Shown one piece after another: positions 49,399 to 59,820 of a DNA stretch of 64,000 nt (position 1 is the stretch's first letter; each line of letters opens with the position of its first letter). A program made the translations under genes and the position numbers. The DNA is from Powellomyces hirtus (taxonomy: Eukaryota; Chytridiomycota; Chytridiomycetes; Spizellomycetales; Powellomycetaceae), in contig JAHLKG010000004.1 of NCBI GenBank assembly GCA_025526995.1, forward strand, positions 310,001-374,000, in the 5' to 3' direction. The notes beneath the pieces are model-generated. The model searched no databases. It was not told the DNA's origin and saw only the letters and a program-made list of their open reading frames with translations.

Positions 49399-50212
49399 AT
49401 GGACCCCGACGACATTGACGACATGGACTTTGACCTCCCGCAAGAGCTCATCTCACCCGCATCCCACCACACCCGTTCCACCACCAGCACCAGCAGCACC
49501 CCCGCCACCACCGCGCCCTCATTCCTCTCGTCCGCGCACCTGCCGCCCGCCAGCGAAGCCGCGATGCGGGATGTCGCCAAGAGGTACGTAGTAATGCCAA
49601 TATCCAGAAAAACAGCGCCGTCCCCATTCCCCGTGTCTATGTATGTACCAACCAACCCTCGTTCCACGTGGTTTGATCACTGCTAGCTGGACCGTGATTT
49701 ACCCCATCAACATCTCGTCCACGGGCAAACAGCATCGCAAACTCGCGCTCGCGCAGTGTCCCACGCGCACGCCGTCCGCGCTGTACATTGCCGAATGCGT
49801 GCGGTTCCTCGGTCTGCCCGCCGCTTTCGAGCCCGAGAAGCGCCACCCCGCCGACCCGCTCGTCTTTGGCCGCGTGCGCGTCCAGATCCGCGACCCCGCC
49901 ACCCTCCAACCCCTCAATCCAAACGTCCGCACAAAACGCCAGCTCGTCAAAGAGGTCGCGCGGTATTATCCCGGCATTGAGATGAAGATGAATGAGCAGG
50001 ACCCGAGGATGCCCGCCATGGCCGCCGCGAGCAGGAGTGAGGCGAGTAGCGTGGTCGAGGCGTTGGCGAAAGACGCCGCTGGCGGCGCCGCAACAACAAC
50101 AACAGCAACAACGACATCAACAACGACTGCTGCTGCGAGTGCGGCTAGTGTCAGTGGTGGGAGTGGGGGCAGCAGCTCGAGTGGGAAAAAGAAGAAGGGC
50201 AAGAGAAAATGA
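49399..50212 (+). CDS. SRP19: Signal recognition particle 19-kDa subunit
   Basis: Two exons (49399-49583, 49687-50212) give 236 aa. After an acidic N-terminus (MDPDDIDDMDFDLP) and a Ser/Thr linker comes the SRP19 fold: WTVIYPINISSTGKQHRKLA, PSALYIAECVRFLGLP, EPEKRHPADPLVFGRVRVQI and RTKRQLVKEVARYYPG. It binds 7SL RNA helices 6 and 8 and prepares the SRP54 site, acting in the nucleolus and cytosol. The tail is Thr/Ala/Ser/Gly-rich and ends with the basic KKKKGKRK, as in fungal Sec65/SRP19. It is longer than human SRP19 (144 aa) because of both tails. Confidence 0.92.
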
Positions 50213-50446
50213 TATGCATCTCGAAAACTGCACGCCCTGTGTAAATAGTGGATTTTCAGCGCTTATTTATATAACTGTGATGAAAATATGTTATGATATA
50301 AAAATGTAAGAGAAATCATCTTTCCTTGGGTGTACATTGGCGAAAGCATCAGAAGCAGGGCAGGCGGGGCAGGCGTGAACAGGAAATTGAGGAAAAGGGG
50401 GGAACCGCCACCCATCACAATCACCTCCTCTATTCAGATGTGCCCA

Positions 50447-52222
50447 TCAATACGGCGTTTCTTCAAACAAGAAACTCACACTCTCCCCATTATGTATCCT
50501 CCGAATCGCCTCGGCAAACACGCCCGCCACATCAAACACCTTGAGTTTGCCGCCACATTTCGCGACATGGTCGTCCTGGGGCACCGAGTTGCTGACGACG
50601 ACTTCATCCAGGGTCGAGTTTCTGATGCGGTCCGTCGCGTCGCCCGAGAGGATGCCGTGCGTAATGAGCGCGCAGATGCGCGTCGCCCCCGATTTCGTGA
50701 GCAAGGCCGCCGCGCGCGTGATGGTAAAGGACGTGTCGGCAATGTCGTCCACAAGAATGCACACCCGGTCCTTGACGTCCCCGACAAGAATGAGTTCCGA
50801 GCCCGCGGCCACCCGCCGTTCCTTGTGGATGAGCGCAAAATCCATGTTAAGTTTGTCGGCAATGACCGTGGCTCTGCGAGCGAGGATTGAGGGCATAAAC
50901 ACATACATCAGTTGTTTGAACATCAATGACCGAACACCCCCCCATCATCTACGCAGCACACACACACACGTCTCGTTCCTTCTTTTTTTTTTACCTCTTG
51001 GCGCCTCCAGCGTCGGGAGACACAATAACCGCCTTCTGGTACTGCGGAATCTTCTCCTTGATGTACTTGATCATCAACGGCTGTCCGTGCAGGTTGTCCA
51101 CCGGTATATCAAAGAACCCCTGGAACTGCGGATCATGGAGGTCCATCGTAATGATATGATCAGCACCTACAGAAAAGCAACCCCGCACGTGAGTTGACAG
51201 TGATTCATACGACGACAAGGTGTCCGGACAGCGGGCCAATCCCTTCACCTTTACTTACCAGCCGCCATCAGCATATCCGCCACCAACGTCCCACTTCTGG
51301 CGCTCCAATGCTTATACCCTCCATTCCCCCTCGCGGGTGCATTCCTCGCGACCGTGTGGACACCCGGCGCAGGGGGTTGCGGCGCCAAGGGATGCACCGC
51401 GACATTCGAGTGGGACCTCGAGATACTCGACATTCGGCCCCCCAGGTCCATCGACAGGGTCGATTCTGCTCGCATCTGTTTGAATTTGGGCGTGTATTGG
51501 GGTGTCGTCGTATCATCGGGCTCCACAACCTCGTCGGGAAACGAGAGTGTGCTCATGGATTTCTCCATGGTCGACATGCGAGGAGTCGGGGTGGCGGCGG
51601 CTGCGTTCTCATCATTCAGGGCCGGTGCAGCAGCAGGAGGCAGCGGGCCGCCCACTTTACCTGCTGGCGGGTCGGACAGCACGGGGGTCGTGGTTGTGGA
51701 TGTCAGGGTTGACGTGGTGGAGGGCCTGCCGAGCTCGAGCTGTCCGTCGTAGAGATTGGCATACTTGCTAACGTCCGAGGCGGGGACGCGGGAGATGGGC
51801 GTGCCGTTGCGTTGGTACGGGGTTTCGGGCTGTCGGGCGTAAGGAAAGCACGGCATCACAGCTGTCACCTTCCTAATGCGAACAAAAGCAGGCAACAGCG
51901 AAAAGAGAGGACAGTCAGCGTCACCTCGACGCATGTCCACATTGTCCATCCCGACATTTCCACCCAGCACCTACTTTGCACTCGCCGTCTTACACGCCGC
52001 AATCATAATCAGCAGCTCCATGAAATTATCATTCACGTTCCCGCACCCGCTCTGGATGATATACACATCCTGCTCGCGCACCGACTCGCGCACTTCCACA
52101 TTGGTCTCCTTGTTGCTGAATTTCGATAACGTGCATGCGCCCAGCGCCGCCCCCAGCCGTTGGCAGATGCCTTCTGCGAGCTTTGGGTGGCTGGACCCGG
52201 CTAGGAGGGAAATGTCGCGCAT
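50447..52222 (-). CDS. PRS: Ribose-phosphate pyrophosphokinase with large insertion
   Basis: Four exons (51975-52222, 51259-51872, 50995-51166, 50447-50873) give 486 aa. N-terminal half: [39 protein letters not shown] and MPCFPYARQ. Then about 170 non-homologous residues (about 94-267), rich in Ser/Thr/Pro. The enzyme resumes at [20 protein letters not shown] with [30 protein letters not shown] and [10 protein letters not shown], a variant of the PRPP loop usually written VDDMIDTAGT. It makes PRPP from ribose-5-phosphate and ATP for nucleotide, His and Trp synthesis. Insertions of this kind are known in yeast Prs1 and Prs5, which work in heteromers, so this may be a regulatory subunit; the altered loop points the same way. 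Confidence 0.92.
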
Positions 52223-52668
52223 GGTTGTGTGAATGGGTGAGAGTGGGGGTTTGTGTGTGGGGTGAATTGGAGATCTCCCAGAGAGAAAGACACAGAGGGG
52301 GGGACGAGACCGGAGAGTCACACGCAAGATGGCTAGCACACGGGTTTCCGCGCGCGTTCTTTCTCTCTTTGGGCCATCTTTTGATTATTCTCACCAGCAC
52401 TCTCACTTCCCAATAGCGCAAGCACTTTACAACAAAGACAGGGAACATGTGTATGATCTGGGTATGCAAAGGGGCTATTTGTATAATATGCTAGTTTATG
52501 AACATGTGCAAACAGCGGCATCGGAGACGCTGGTTTGATGGAAAGTACAAACAGGGAAAAGGGGAGAAAAAGCACAACAATATACGCCCATACTTTTGCG
52601 CCACACACACACACAAGTGACGCCAGACAAGTAAACCATACGGCACCCCATTCTTTGACCGACCTTTT
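52223..52668. other. Intergenic, tandem minus-strand genes
   Basis: PRS promoter and the 3' flank of the next gene; includes a short CA run near 52605-52615. No gene seen. Confidence 0.5.
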
Positions 52669-54613
52669 TCACATTCCTCGTCCGATTGCCAGCAGCCGAG
52701 CCATATCCGCACTCAGCTGGTCCTCGAAATCATCGCTCTGCCCTGCTTCAGCAACAAGGTCAGCGACAATGTTGGTGAGCATGGAGTCGTTGATCGACAC
52801 CGATTTGCCCTCAGCTGCTTGAGCAATTTGTTCATGTGGTTCAGCGCCCTGTGGTGTAGGCTGACGCGGCGCTGCGGCGGGAGTCGGCTCTCGTGAATAC
52901 ATGGGGTCGCTGTCAGTATCGCCGTCGCTGTCGACGCTGCCAAGCGAGTCTGAGTAACAATCCACGAGGGACTTGAGCAAATCGAGATCGAGGGAGATCA
53001 ATTCCCGTGCAATGGCGCGGTCGGAGCCGGATTTCAGGATCGCAAAGTCGGGTGTTGTTTCTTTTTGGGCCAGCGCGGATTTCTAATCGCCATATATCCC
53101 AGCTGTGAAACGTTGTTACAGTAAAGAGCTGGAGATTAAATAGACGTACCATGCTGTCCTGGTTCAAGAACGTTTGCAGCTCTTCTTGTGCTGTGGCGAG
53201 GTCTTTAGCAGAGGACGCCTTCATTTGCACGCCCTGTAGATAGAGAGACAACGTAATTTGTCAGATATAATCGTTCCGTGTGCATCGTAGACCCTGATGC
53301 CAACATACCCCATGGCGCCGAGAGAACAAGACATGGAGGTTGTAAGCGTTGGCAATCCGATCGAGATGCATGAGCAGCTCCTGCTCCAGGTCTTGATTCA
53401 TCTGGATCAGCTGTGTTGTTCGATCTAGCGACGCACAACTGATCAACAAAGATGAGCTCTGGCAATGCAAAAGTGATGGATGAAAATACCTTTCAAAAAG
53501 ACAAGTGCAAATGTGGGAGGAGCGCCGGTTTCATCATCCTTCTCATCAGCAGTGTTGTATGAGGAGCTGGATGCCGGGGAACGTGCCTCTGTGCGCACCG
53601 GGTAGGGCTGTTTGCTTGGTTCAAGATCCACCTGCGTAGTCTCTTCATTCACGTTTGTCTCTTGTTCATCGTCCTCTTTGGCGGCTGCCTCTTGTTCAAG
53701 GTGAGGAGCTGTCTGTTGCTGATCCGATGCCAAAGGTTCTGATGCGAGATGGGTGGGGATCTCGGCTGGGGCTGCGAGATCTTCCTGCGCATGTTCCTGC
53801 GCAAGAGTAGTGGACATCTGGACCCCATATTCCTTGACAGTCACTTGCTCGAGAACAACCTCGGCTTCCACAGCAATGTGCTCTTCGTCCCGACTCTGCG
53901 CGCCGGCCGTTTCCCTCTTCTCTTTGTCCATTTTTTCCGTCTTGGCTCGGTCAATGTCACGTTCCAATGCTTTGCACTGTGCCTCAAACAAGCTCCTGAG
54001 CAGGTTGATCTGGTCCTCTGTCTCTTCAGGTTTGAAAAACAGGTCCACGTCTGTCCCGTTGGGCTGGTAGGCGATGGAAACGTCGACGGTCACGGCAATG
54101 TCCTGGATTTGGACAGCGAGGTCGATGCCGACATCGAGTGCGGCCCAAATGGTGGCGATGGGGAAGCAGTAGGTTGAGGAGCGCTTTTCAATGTGGGGCT
54201 TGAAGAGACGCGCGTATTTGTCGTTGACAAAGGTGGTTGCAGCGGTGAAGTCGAGCGTGGGAGGACCAGTCAATGTGACGGTCTGGTCGAAAGAGACAGA
54301 TGATGATGCGTCGGTGAGTAAGGGCAAGACCAGACCCAGGATGGGTGGGGCTATGGAATCGAAAAGCATATGCACACTTAACTGTAAATTCATTGTTGAA
54401 GGCCACGGCAATCTGGGCGGGCCGCAAGTGCTTTGCGATTGTTGCCTTGAAACTGTCGGCGGCGGTCACGTTGTTTTTCATCACGATGGACCTGGCGCGA
54501 CGCATGACATTGTGATCGAGATGCACCACCACAGTGTTCTGGGGAGACTCTGGTGATTGGGCGTTCAACAACGAGGGCAGGGCTGCGACGACGGCGCCGT
54601 TTGAGAGTATCAT
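52669..54613 (-). CDS. Unrecognised acidic protein
   Basis: Five exons (54470-54613, 53490-54381, 53309-53424, 53150-53233, 52669-53082) are phase-consistent and give 549 aa; I do not recognise the family. The first half has beta-like hydrophobic stretches (PPILGLVLPLLTDASSS, IDLAVQIQDIAVTVDVSIAY). The middle is a Glu/Lys/Arg-rich helix then a long acidic, Gln-rich disordered part. Exons 3-4 look coiled-coil (QLIQMNQDLEQELLMHLD, DLATAQEELQTFL). The last exon has a conserved-looking ELISLDLDLLKSLVDCYSD, an Asp/Ser-rich patch (DSDGDTDSD) and a C-terminal helix. The first intron uses a weak GTGACC donor, so exon 1 is the least certain; the main alternative is a start at the ATG near 54393. Confidence 0.6.
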
Positions 54614-54892
54614 CCTGGGCCAAGCTGTCAGTGTGGGATTGGTTTAACAAGTGAGAGGCAGTGAGGGAGGGGGATTAGCAGGGGGAGAGGTAGGCACAGA
54701 GTGAAGATGGGAGGTGGTGGGTCGATGATGGGAGGAGGGAATTTGGGCGAGCGTGGGAATATTGGATAGCTTGACGCAAGGGAGCTTAAGCGACAGACAG
54801 GGTTGACAGTTGACAGGTCGTGAACGATCGAACGCTCACGTAAGCACATTTCCACACTGCCAAACGCGTTGCATCCCATATCAAGTATCGAC

Positions 54893-55103
54893 CGAGGACG
54901 AGAGAGAGAGAAAGAAAGAGACTCAGACAGAGAGAGAGATAGAGAGAGAGAGAATGAGACTCTGAGAGACTCAAAGAGAGAGAGAGAATGAGACTCAAAG
55001 AGAGAGAGGGAGGGAGAGAGAGAGACACTCAGACAGAGAGACTCAAAGAGAGAGGGCGAGAGAGAGAAGGAGGGGGCGCGGTGAGAGAGAGAGAGAGTGA
55101 ACA
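54893..55103. repeat. About 210-bp GA-rich tract
   Basis: Nearly pure purine on the + strand, mostly GAGA with periodic GAGACTC interruptions that recur roughly every 20-40 bp. The minus-strand translation is Ser/Leu repeats and is not a gene. Confidence 0.85.
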
Positions 55104-55611
55104 CACGCATCCTATATCCAGTTAGCCAGTGCACGTGACGACGAAGAAGCGCATCGATCGATAATGGATGATGGATATGGGATGGGATATGGGATAGGCG
55201 CAACTGTCAATCAACTGGGTGCCTCAGCGCTGTCGACATTATTGTCAATATAGACGATATCGAATAGGATGGCTGTGCCGCCGCCGCATGGGGGGAACTG
55301 TCATTATCCCCCACTGAGGGTTTGAGTGAATGAGTGGGTGATTGAGTGAGTGCATGAATGAGAGAGAGAGAGAGAGAGAGTGAGGGAAGGGCGAAGGACA
55401 GACTTGTTTTCTTGTGATAATCAAATGCTACATCTATCTATCTATCTATCTACCGTATCCTCAACTGAACTGACAGGACAAACGGCTTTGCTGAACACAC
55501 ACTCCCCCCTCCTTGCCTTCCCTTCCCTTGACTGCCTGCCTCGCCTGGCTTGGCTTGGCTTGACTGACAGTTGACGGGTTCCCTTTGCTCCTACACACAC
55601 ACGCACACGCT

Positions 55612-55681
55612 CTCTCTTTTTCTCTCTCTCTCTCTCAGAGTCTCTCTCTTGGACATATAACTCCCCTCACACACACACACA

Positions 55682-55715
<34 letters not shown>
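55612..55715. repeat. TC/CA microsatellites upstream of the start at 55739
   Basis: Compound TCTC and CACA runs (TC-rich at 55612-55650, CA at 55670-55681, TC at 55682-55715) end about 24 bp before the start codon, so they lie in the 5' leader or core promoter of the next gene. Confidence 0.85.
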
Positions 55716-55716
<1 letters not shown>

Positions 55717-55738
55717 CTCTACACACGCCTGTCGTCAA

Positions 55739-57361
55739 ATGAGCGACACTGCTTCCAGAGACTCTCTGAGTGCCGAGCCAGACGGCTCTGCCAACGGCCT
55801 CAACCTCAACGCCCTTAGGCCGCCCAAATACGTCCTCGACACAAAAGTCATGGCTCCCTGCCACCACGTCCCAGGGAGAAAAGACGGCAAACCCTGCAAC
55901 AGGTGCCGTCAAAACGCTTGGGAAAAGGAACGCCGCGAACTCGCCCGCTCGGAACGCCGCAGAAGCGCCGGCGGCAGTGTCGGCCTGGGAGGAGGAGGAG
56001 GAGGCGGTGGCAAACGCGGCCACTCGATAGACAGCAGCTGCAACGACCAACTCCTCCACCACCACCACCACCACCCCGGTGCTCACGCCAGCAGCGCCAA
56101 CGGCGGCGCCGCCGACGACCGCGTCAAAACCGAAGACCACCGAGAAGGCAGCGTCGAGCTGCGTCCCAACTGGCCCGCCAAGCGAGCCCGCAGAGTCCCC
56201 AGCGAGGAACGATCAAAAGAACTCGACCGAGCCGCCACCCGCGTCGAGATCCGCAAACAGGACCTGTCGCCCGCCGTCAAAAAAGAACTGCTCCGATGGG
56301 AAAACCACCAGATGAACCGCAAGCTCACCACCCGCCGCCTGGAACTGCTCCAGACGTTTAGCTTCTTTTTCTGCTTTGGCATCTCCTGGGAAGACATTCT
56401 CGAAAGCGCCGAGGGCCACGCCACCCGCCCGGACGGCTGGGAGGACGAAAACGCCAAGCTCCTCCAGCAAATCGACGACGAACGCTTCTTTGTCTTTGTC
56501 CAGTCCCAAGAAACGGGCGCCTGGATGCAGGTCGTCGCCAAAGCCGAGGGGCTCCTCGGCAAGGACCTCGAACTCTTTGCCTGCGGCGCCTCCCAAGAAC
56601 TCGCCCTCCAACTCTGCGACCCGGAACGAGAAGACATGATGGACGAGGACGACGCCGCCCCCGCCGGCTGCTCCATCAAGGCCGGCTGCGTCGGCGGGTC
56701 TTTCCAGGTCGGCGTCGTCCTCCCCCCCGGTTCCGCCCGCCTCGGCCACCAGCTCCTCCGCCCGCCGCGCCGCTACCCAGACATGGACCTCGGCGTCGCG
56801 TCCGACCGCATGCTCGACTGCCCCGGAACCGAACTCGTCCTCCAGGAACTCTCGGACGTGTACCAAATGTTCCTCCCCACCTCGTGGGCCCGCGCCCAGG
56901 AATGGAACGCCGTCTGCGGCAAATACGTCCCCGACTCGCTCTTTCTCCCGCACCTCACCGCCGCGTGGAACACCAACGTCAAATGCCACCGCGACGCCCC
57001 CAACCGCGTCCAAAGCATGATCTACGTCCACGGCCCCTTTGAAGGCGGCGACTATGCCTTCCCCGCCCTCAACTTTCGCACGCGCGCCCCCTCGGGCACC
57101 GCGTTCTGGGGCTGGACCGATATCCTCGAGTACTATGTCTGCGACTGGTCGGACCGCCGCCGCGGCCTCAAGGGCTACCGCGCCACCTGGATGCTCACCC
57201 TCTCGGCCGACATTTATGACGAAGTCATGAGCCATTCCGGCAGTGGCTGCTTTTTTGATAAAGACAAACTGTTTGGCAAAAACGACCTGTTTGATTGGCA
57301 GGCCGTGTATGACCTCACGGGTGGGTCAAGGCAGGACCTGGAAAAGGTCATGTTCAAGTAG
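55739..57361 (+). CDS. Candidate TET/JBP-like 2OG-Fe(II) oxygenase-fold protein
   Basis: Single exon, 540 aa. N-terminal Cys/His cluster C41-H-H...C53NRC56 within APCHHVPGRKDGKPCNRC, followed by a basic helix, could bind zinc or DNA. Gly and His runs (about 80-115) and nuclear-type basic patches follow. The C-terminal 130 residues resemble the TET/JBP double-stranded beta-helix: AAWNTNVKCHRDAPNR with an HxD pair (H417, D419), YVHGPFEGGDYAFPALNF, PSGTAFWGWTDILEYYVCDW, and the cosubstrate-type Arg in KGYRATWML (R481). The distal metal histidine expected in a LEH-V type motif appears to be Tyr (Y465/Y466). Codon use is strongly C-ending and no introns interrupt it, unlike most neighbours. The fold call is by motif only. 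It could be an inactive relative or another DSBH family. Confidence 0.6.
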   Translation: MSDTASRDSLSAEPDGSANGLNLNALRPPKYVLDTKVMAPCHHVPGRKDGKPCNRCRQNAWEKERRELARSERRRSAGGSVGLGGGGGGGGKRGHSIDSSCNDQLLHHHHHHPGAHASSANGGAADDRVKTEDHREGSVELRPNWPAKRARRVPSEERSKELDRAATRVEIRKQDLSPAVKKELLRWENHQMNRKLTTRRLELLQTFSFFFCFGISWEDILESAEGHATRPDGWEDENAKLLQQIDDERFFVFVQSQETGAWMQVVAKAEGLLGKDLELFACGASQELALQLCDPEREDMMDEDDAAPAGCSIKAGCVGGSFQVGVVLPPGSARLGHQLLRPPRRYPDMDLGVASDRMLDCPGTELVLQELSDVYQMFLPTSWARAQEWNAVCGKYVPDSLFLPHLTAAWNTNVKCHRDAPNRVQSMIYVHGPFEGGDYAFPALNFRTRAPSGTAFWGWTDILEYYVCDWSDRRRGLKGYRATWMLTLSADIYDEVMSHSGSGCFFDKDKLFGKNDLFDWQAVYDLTGGSRQDLEKVMFK

Positions 57362-58211
57362 GCACGTGAATGAGAAAAAACGCACCACCCAGCCCCCGCC
57401 CCCCCCCCCCCCCCAAAAAAAACAATCCCCCCATCCTCGCGTCACACCCCATCAATCCCTTCATTCTTGATGAACGCTGCGTTTCCGTCTCACCTCGCTT
57501 TACACTCTCGTGCTGGTACATGAGCTTTGCGCGCCCTGGACCCTATCCCACCCCCCCCCCTCTCTCTATCTCTCTCTCTATTCCCAACACCTGGTGCAGA
57601 AACGCAACACGGTTATATATCCCCCCCCCCCCTCGCACCTATACCGCCGCCCGTTTGTTTTGTTTTTTTTTTCTTTTTTTTTTGTTTTCGCTTGTGTTTT
57701 TTTTTTTTTTCGGTTACGACACCCGTGATTTAAAATAAGATATATATATATATATACTTTTTCTGTCGTTTTTTTTTTATCTTTTTATATATATTTTTTT
57801 TTTCTAACAAGAACCCATTTTGAATTGAAACGAAGAGATAAACACGACACTATACACACACACACACACACAAAGAAACCGTCGCCACGACCCCGGATTG
57901 CAACTCAACCAATGTCGCCACACGCTACGACTGGACCACCACCACCACCACCCCCACAATGCGGGGAGGGCGTGATGCAAAACGCGCGCGGGGGGGGGGG
58001 GGGGCTGGTATTCAGATTTATTTATTTTTGGTCTAGCGTGGCTCATGGGGGGGGGGGATTAGATACGATAGATACATACAATACGATACACTAAATTAAA
58101 AAAAGGGAAAGATAAATGGGGGGGACAAGACCTGTATGTGGTGTGTGGTGGTGTGTCGGGGCCGGGGTATGTGTGTACGGTGCCCTCTTCCCGTCGTCGT
58201 CGCTCGTGTGT
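57362..58211. other. Convergent intergenic region, homopolymer-rich
   Basis: Contains long C, A, T and G runs (C-run near 57401-57414, C-run near 57621-57632, T-runs 57664-57710, TA repeat near 57740-57757, G-run near 57990-58003). No gene seen. Confidence 0.6.
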
Positions 58212-59417
58212 CTAACGGGGGCGATAAGCAGTCGCCTGGGCCAAGATGGCGACATCAAAGACCAGGGTTCCGGCACTGCCGACGAGGAACGGGAGGGTAG
58301 TGGCGACATTGATGCGGGGCTGGCGCAGCAGGATTGCGGCGACGTAGGCCGAGTTGCCGACGAGCGTCAGGACAAAGACCGAGAGGGAGAGTGCCGCGGT
58401 GGATTTCTGGACGTGGTTTTGGTACAGTTGTGGGATGCTGTGTGTGTGTGTGTGTGTGAGAGGGGCGCGTGAGGGGTTAGGGGTTGGGGGTGTGGGGCTT
58501 ACCGGGAGGAGAAATATAAGAGGCCCGAGATCCACGCGACGGCTGCACCAATGTGGCGGACCCAGGGGTCTTGCGGGAGCGTGGTGCCGCAGGTGGGGGT
58601 GTCGACGCTCGGTGGTTGTTGTTGATGTTGTGGTGGTGGTGATGGGGCTAGTAACACTAACACTCCCCCATGGCCTCCGCTCTCCGCAGTCGCGCTCACG
58701 GGGTGCACGGCGGCCAGACTCGCGACGGCGGCGAGCAGGGTCGTCGCAACGAGGATCTTGTCCAGGGTGCCATAGCGCGGATGCCTCCTCCCCCACCCCG
58801 CACTCGCACCGTCGCCCCCCGCACCCTCCTCCTCCACCAACAACCCGCTCTCCTCCAAAACCCCCCTATTCGTATTCCTATTCCTATTCTTCCGCACATA
58901 ATACCCATACTGCGCAAACGCAACCCCACTCAGCAGCACAAAATACCCCGCACACAACCGCTGCGCAACACTTTGCCCCGTCAGCACGGCCCCCACGAGG
59001 CCCGTCACGTCGCCGACCGCCCAGATCGTGAGGAGGCCGAGCGAGAGTCCAGAGACGTCGCCGCGGGTGTAGTTTTTGTACTGCCATAAAAAAAACAACA
59101 AAAAAAAAAACAAAAAACAAAATTTAGATAAAATACCATGTTACGTTTTTTTTTTCTTTTTTTGGCAGTACTGACCATCTGCGGCAGCAACCCGACGACA
59201 AAACACGCGAGTGCCAGCATCCCGCACACGAACGCCGAAAACTGCAGTGGCGTGTAGACGCATTCGCCCGTGTGATGCGCGATCCATTCCACATACCTAC
59301 CCCACACCACAAAAAAACCGTAAATAAAAAAAACAATGAATCTCCCCCCCTCTCTCGTTTAGGGACTCACTCGTATCCGTCCACGACAGGCGGGTCGCAT
59401 ACGCATGGCGGGGACAT
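58212..59417 (-). CDS. PQ-loop membrane transporter
   Basis: Four exons (59371-59417, 59176-59296, 58503-59080, 58212-58437) give 323 aa. First PQ-loop: ACFVVGLLPQM|YKNYTRGDVSGLSLG; second: SRIPQLYQNHVQKSTAALSL. Both carry the Pro-Gln pair that hinges transport in this family. About seven hydrophobic segments can be counted, with a hydrophilic loop between the repeats (about 110-150, RKNRNRNTNRGVLEE). The layout matches YPQ1/PQLC2-type lysosomal or vacuolar cationic amino acid exporters. The exon ending in PQM is joined to YKNY exactly at the PQ-loop. The acceptor of the last intron is a CA microsatellite. Substrate cannot be read from sequence. Confidence 0.9.
58438..58458. repeat. TG/CA microsatellite at a splice acceptor
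   Basis: About ten TG units on the + strand. On the minus strand it reads CACACA...CAG and supplies the 3' splice site of the last PQ-loop gene intron, replacing the usual polypyrimidine tract. Confidence 0.85.
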
Positions 59418-59820
59418 TGTGGTTGCTGATGTGGGGGGGGGGGGGGGGGATGATGCGCGGGCCGGTTGGGTTTTTTGCGACAAGGTTAAACAAGCTACTG
59501 TGCAGCTCTTTGTTTGTCTTATCTGACGGCTGATGTCAGCAATAACGCGCAAAAAGTGGCTGGTGTAGGGACCTAAGCCACATATGCGTGCGAGAAAAGG
59601 GTGCGTATGTATTTTGCGAGTCAAGGGGTTTGTTCCATCTATCTACCGCGCGGGAGTGTCCGTGTACGTACGTACGTACGTATCGTATGTATTTGGTGTC
59701 AAGAAGTCAAAGTTGTGATCTGAATACTATCTATCGCGCGGCGGAAGGCATTTCGGGGTATACGTAACGCCTCCAAGCAGTCGAAAGCGTCCAGCGCCAC
59801 CCGTCCAGCCCATCACATCA
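59418..59820. other. Intergenic, tandem minus-strand genes
   Basis: PQ-loop gene promoter and esterase 3' flank. Has a G-run near 59436-59450 and a self-complementary (GTAC)n run at 59664-59682. No gene seen. Confidence 0.55.
59664..59682. repeat. Self-complementary GTAC repeat
   Basis: Nearly five GTAC tetranucleotide units in a row (tgtacgtacgtacgtacgta). The run is its own reverse complement and could extrude a small cruciform. Confidence 0.8.

Larger units (their letters stand above)
54614..55738. other. Divergent intergenic region, purine/pyrimidine-rich
   Basis: Separates the unrecognised acidic gene (-) and the TET/JBP-like gene (+). It contains long GA and TC tracts (separate entries) and a (TCTA)n run near 55433-55452. 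No coding gene supported. Confidence 0.55.

Noticed and set aside
54350..54410. Frameshift in the unrecognised acidic gene
   Set aside because: A GTGACC...TTACAG intron of 88 nt (54382-54469) restores frame through the whole gene, so no break is needed.
54628..55203. 191-residue Ser/Leu open frame on the minus strand
   Set aside because: Pure translation of the GA microsatellite tract; no coding evidence.
56213..57235. 340-residue minus-strand open frame
   Set aside because: Antisense of the C-ending-codon TET-like gene; Gly/Ala/Val-rich with no family signal, while the sense frame shows conserved motifs.
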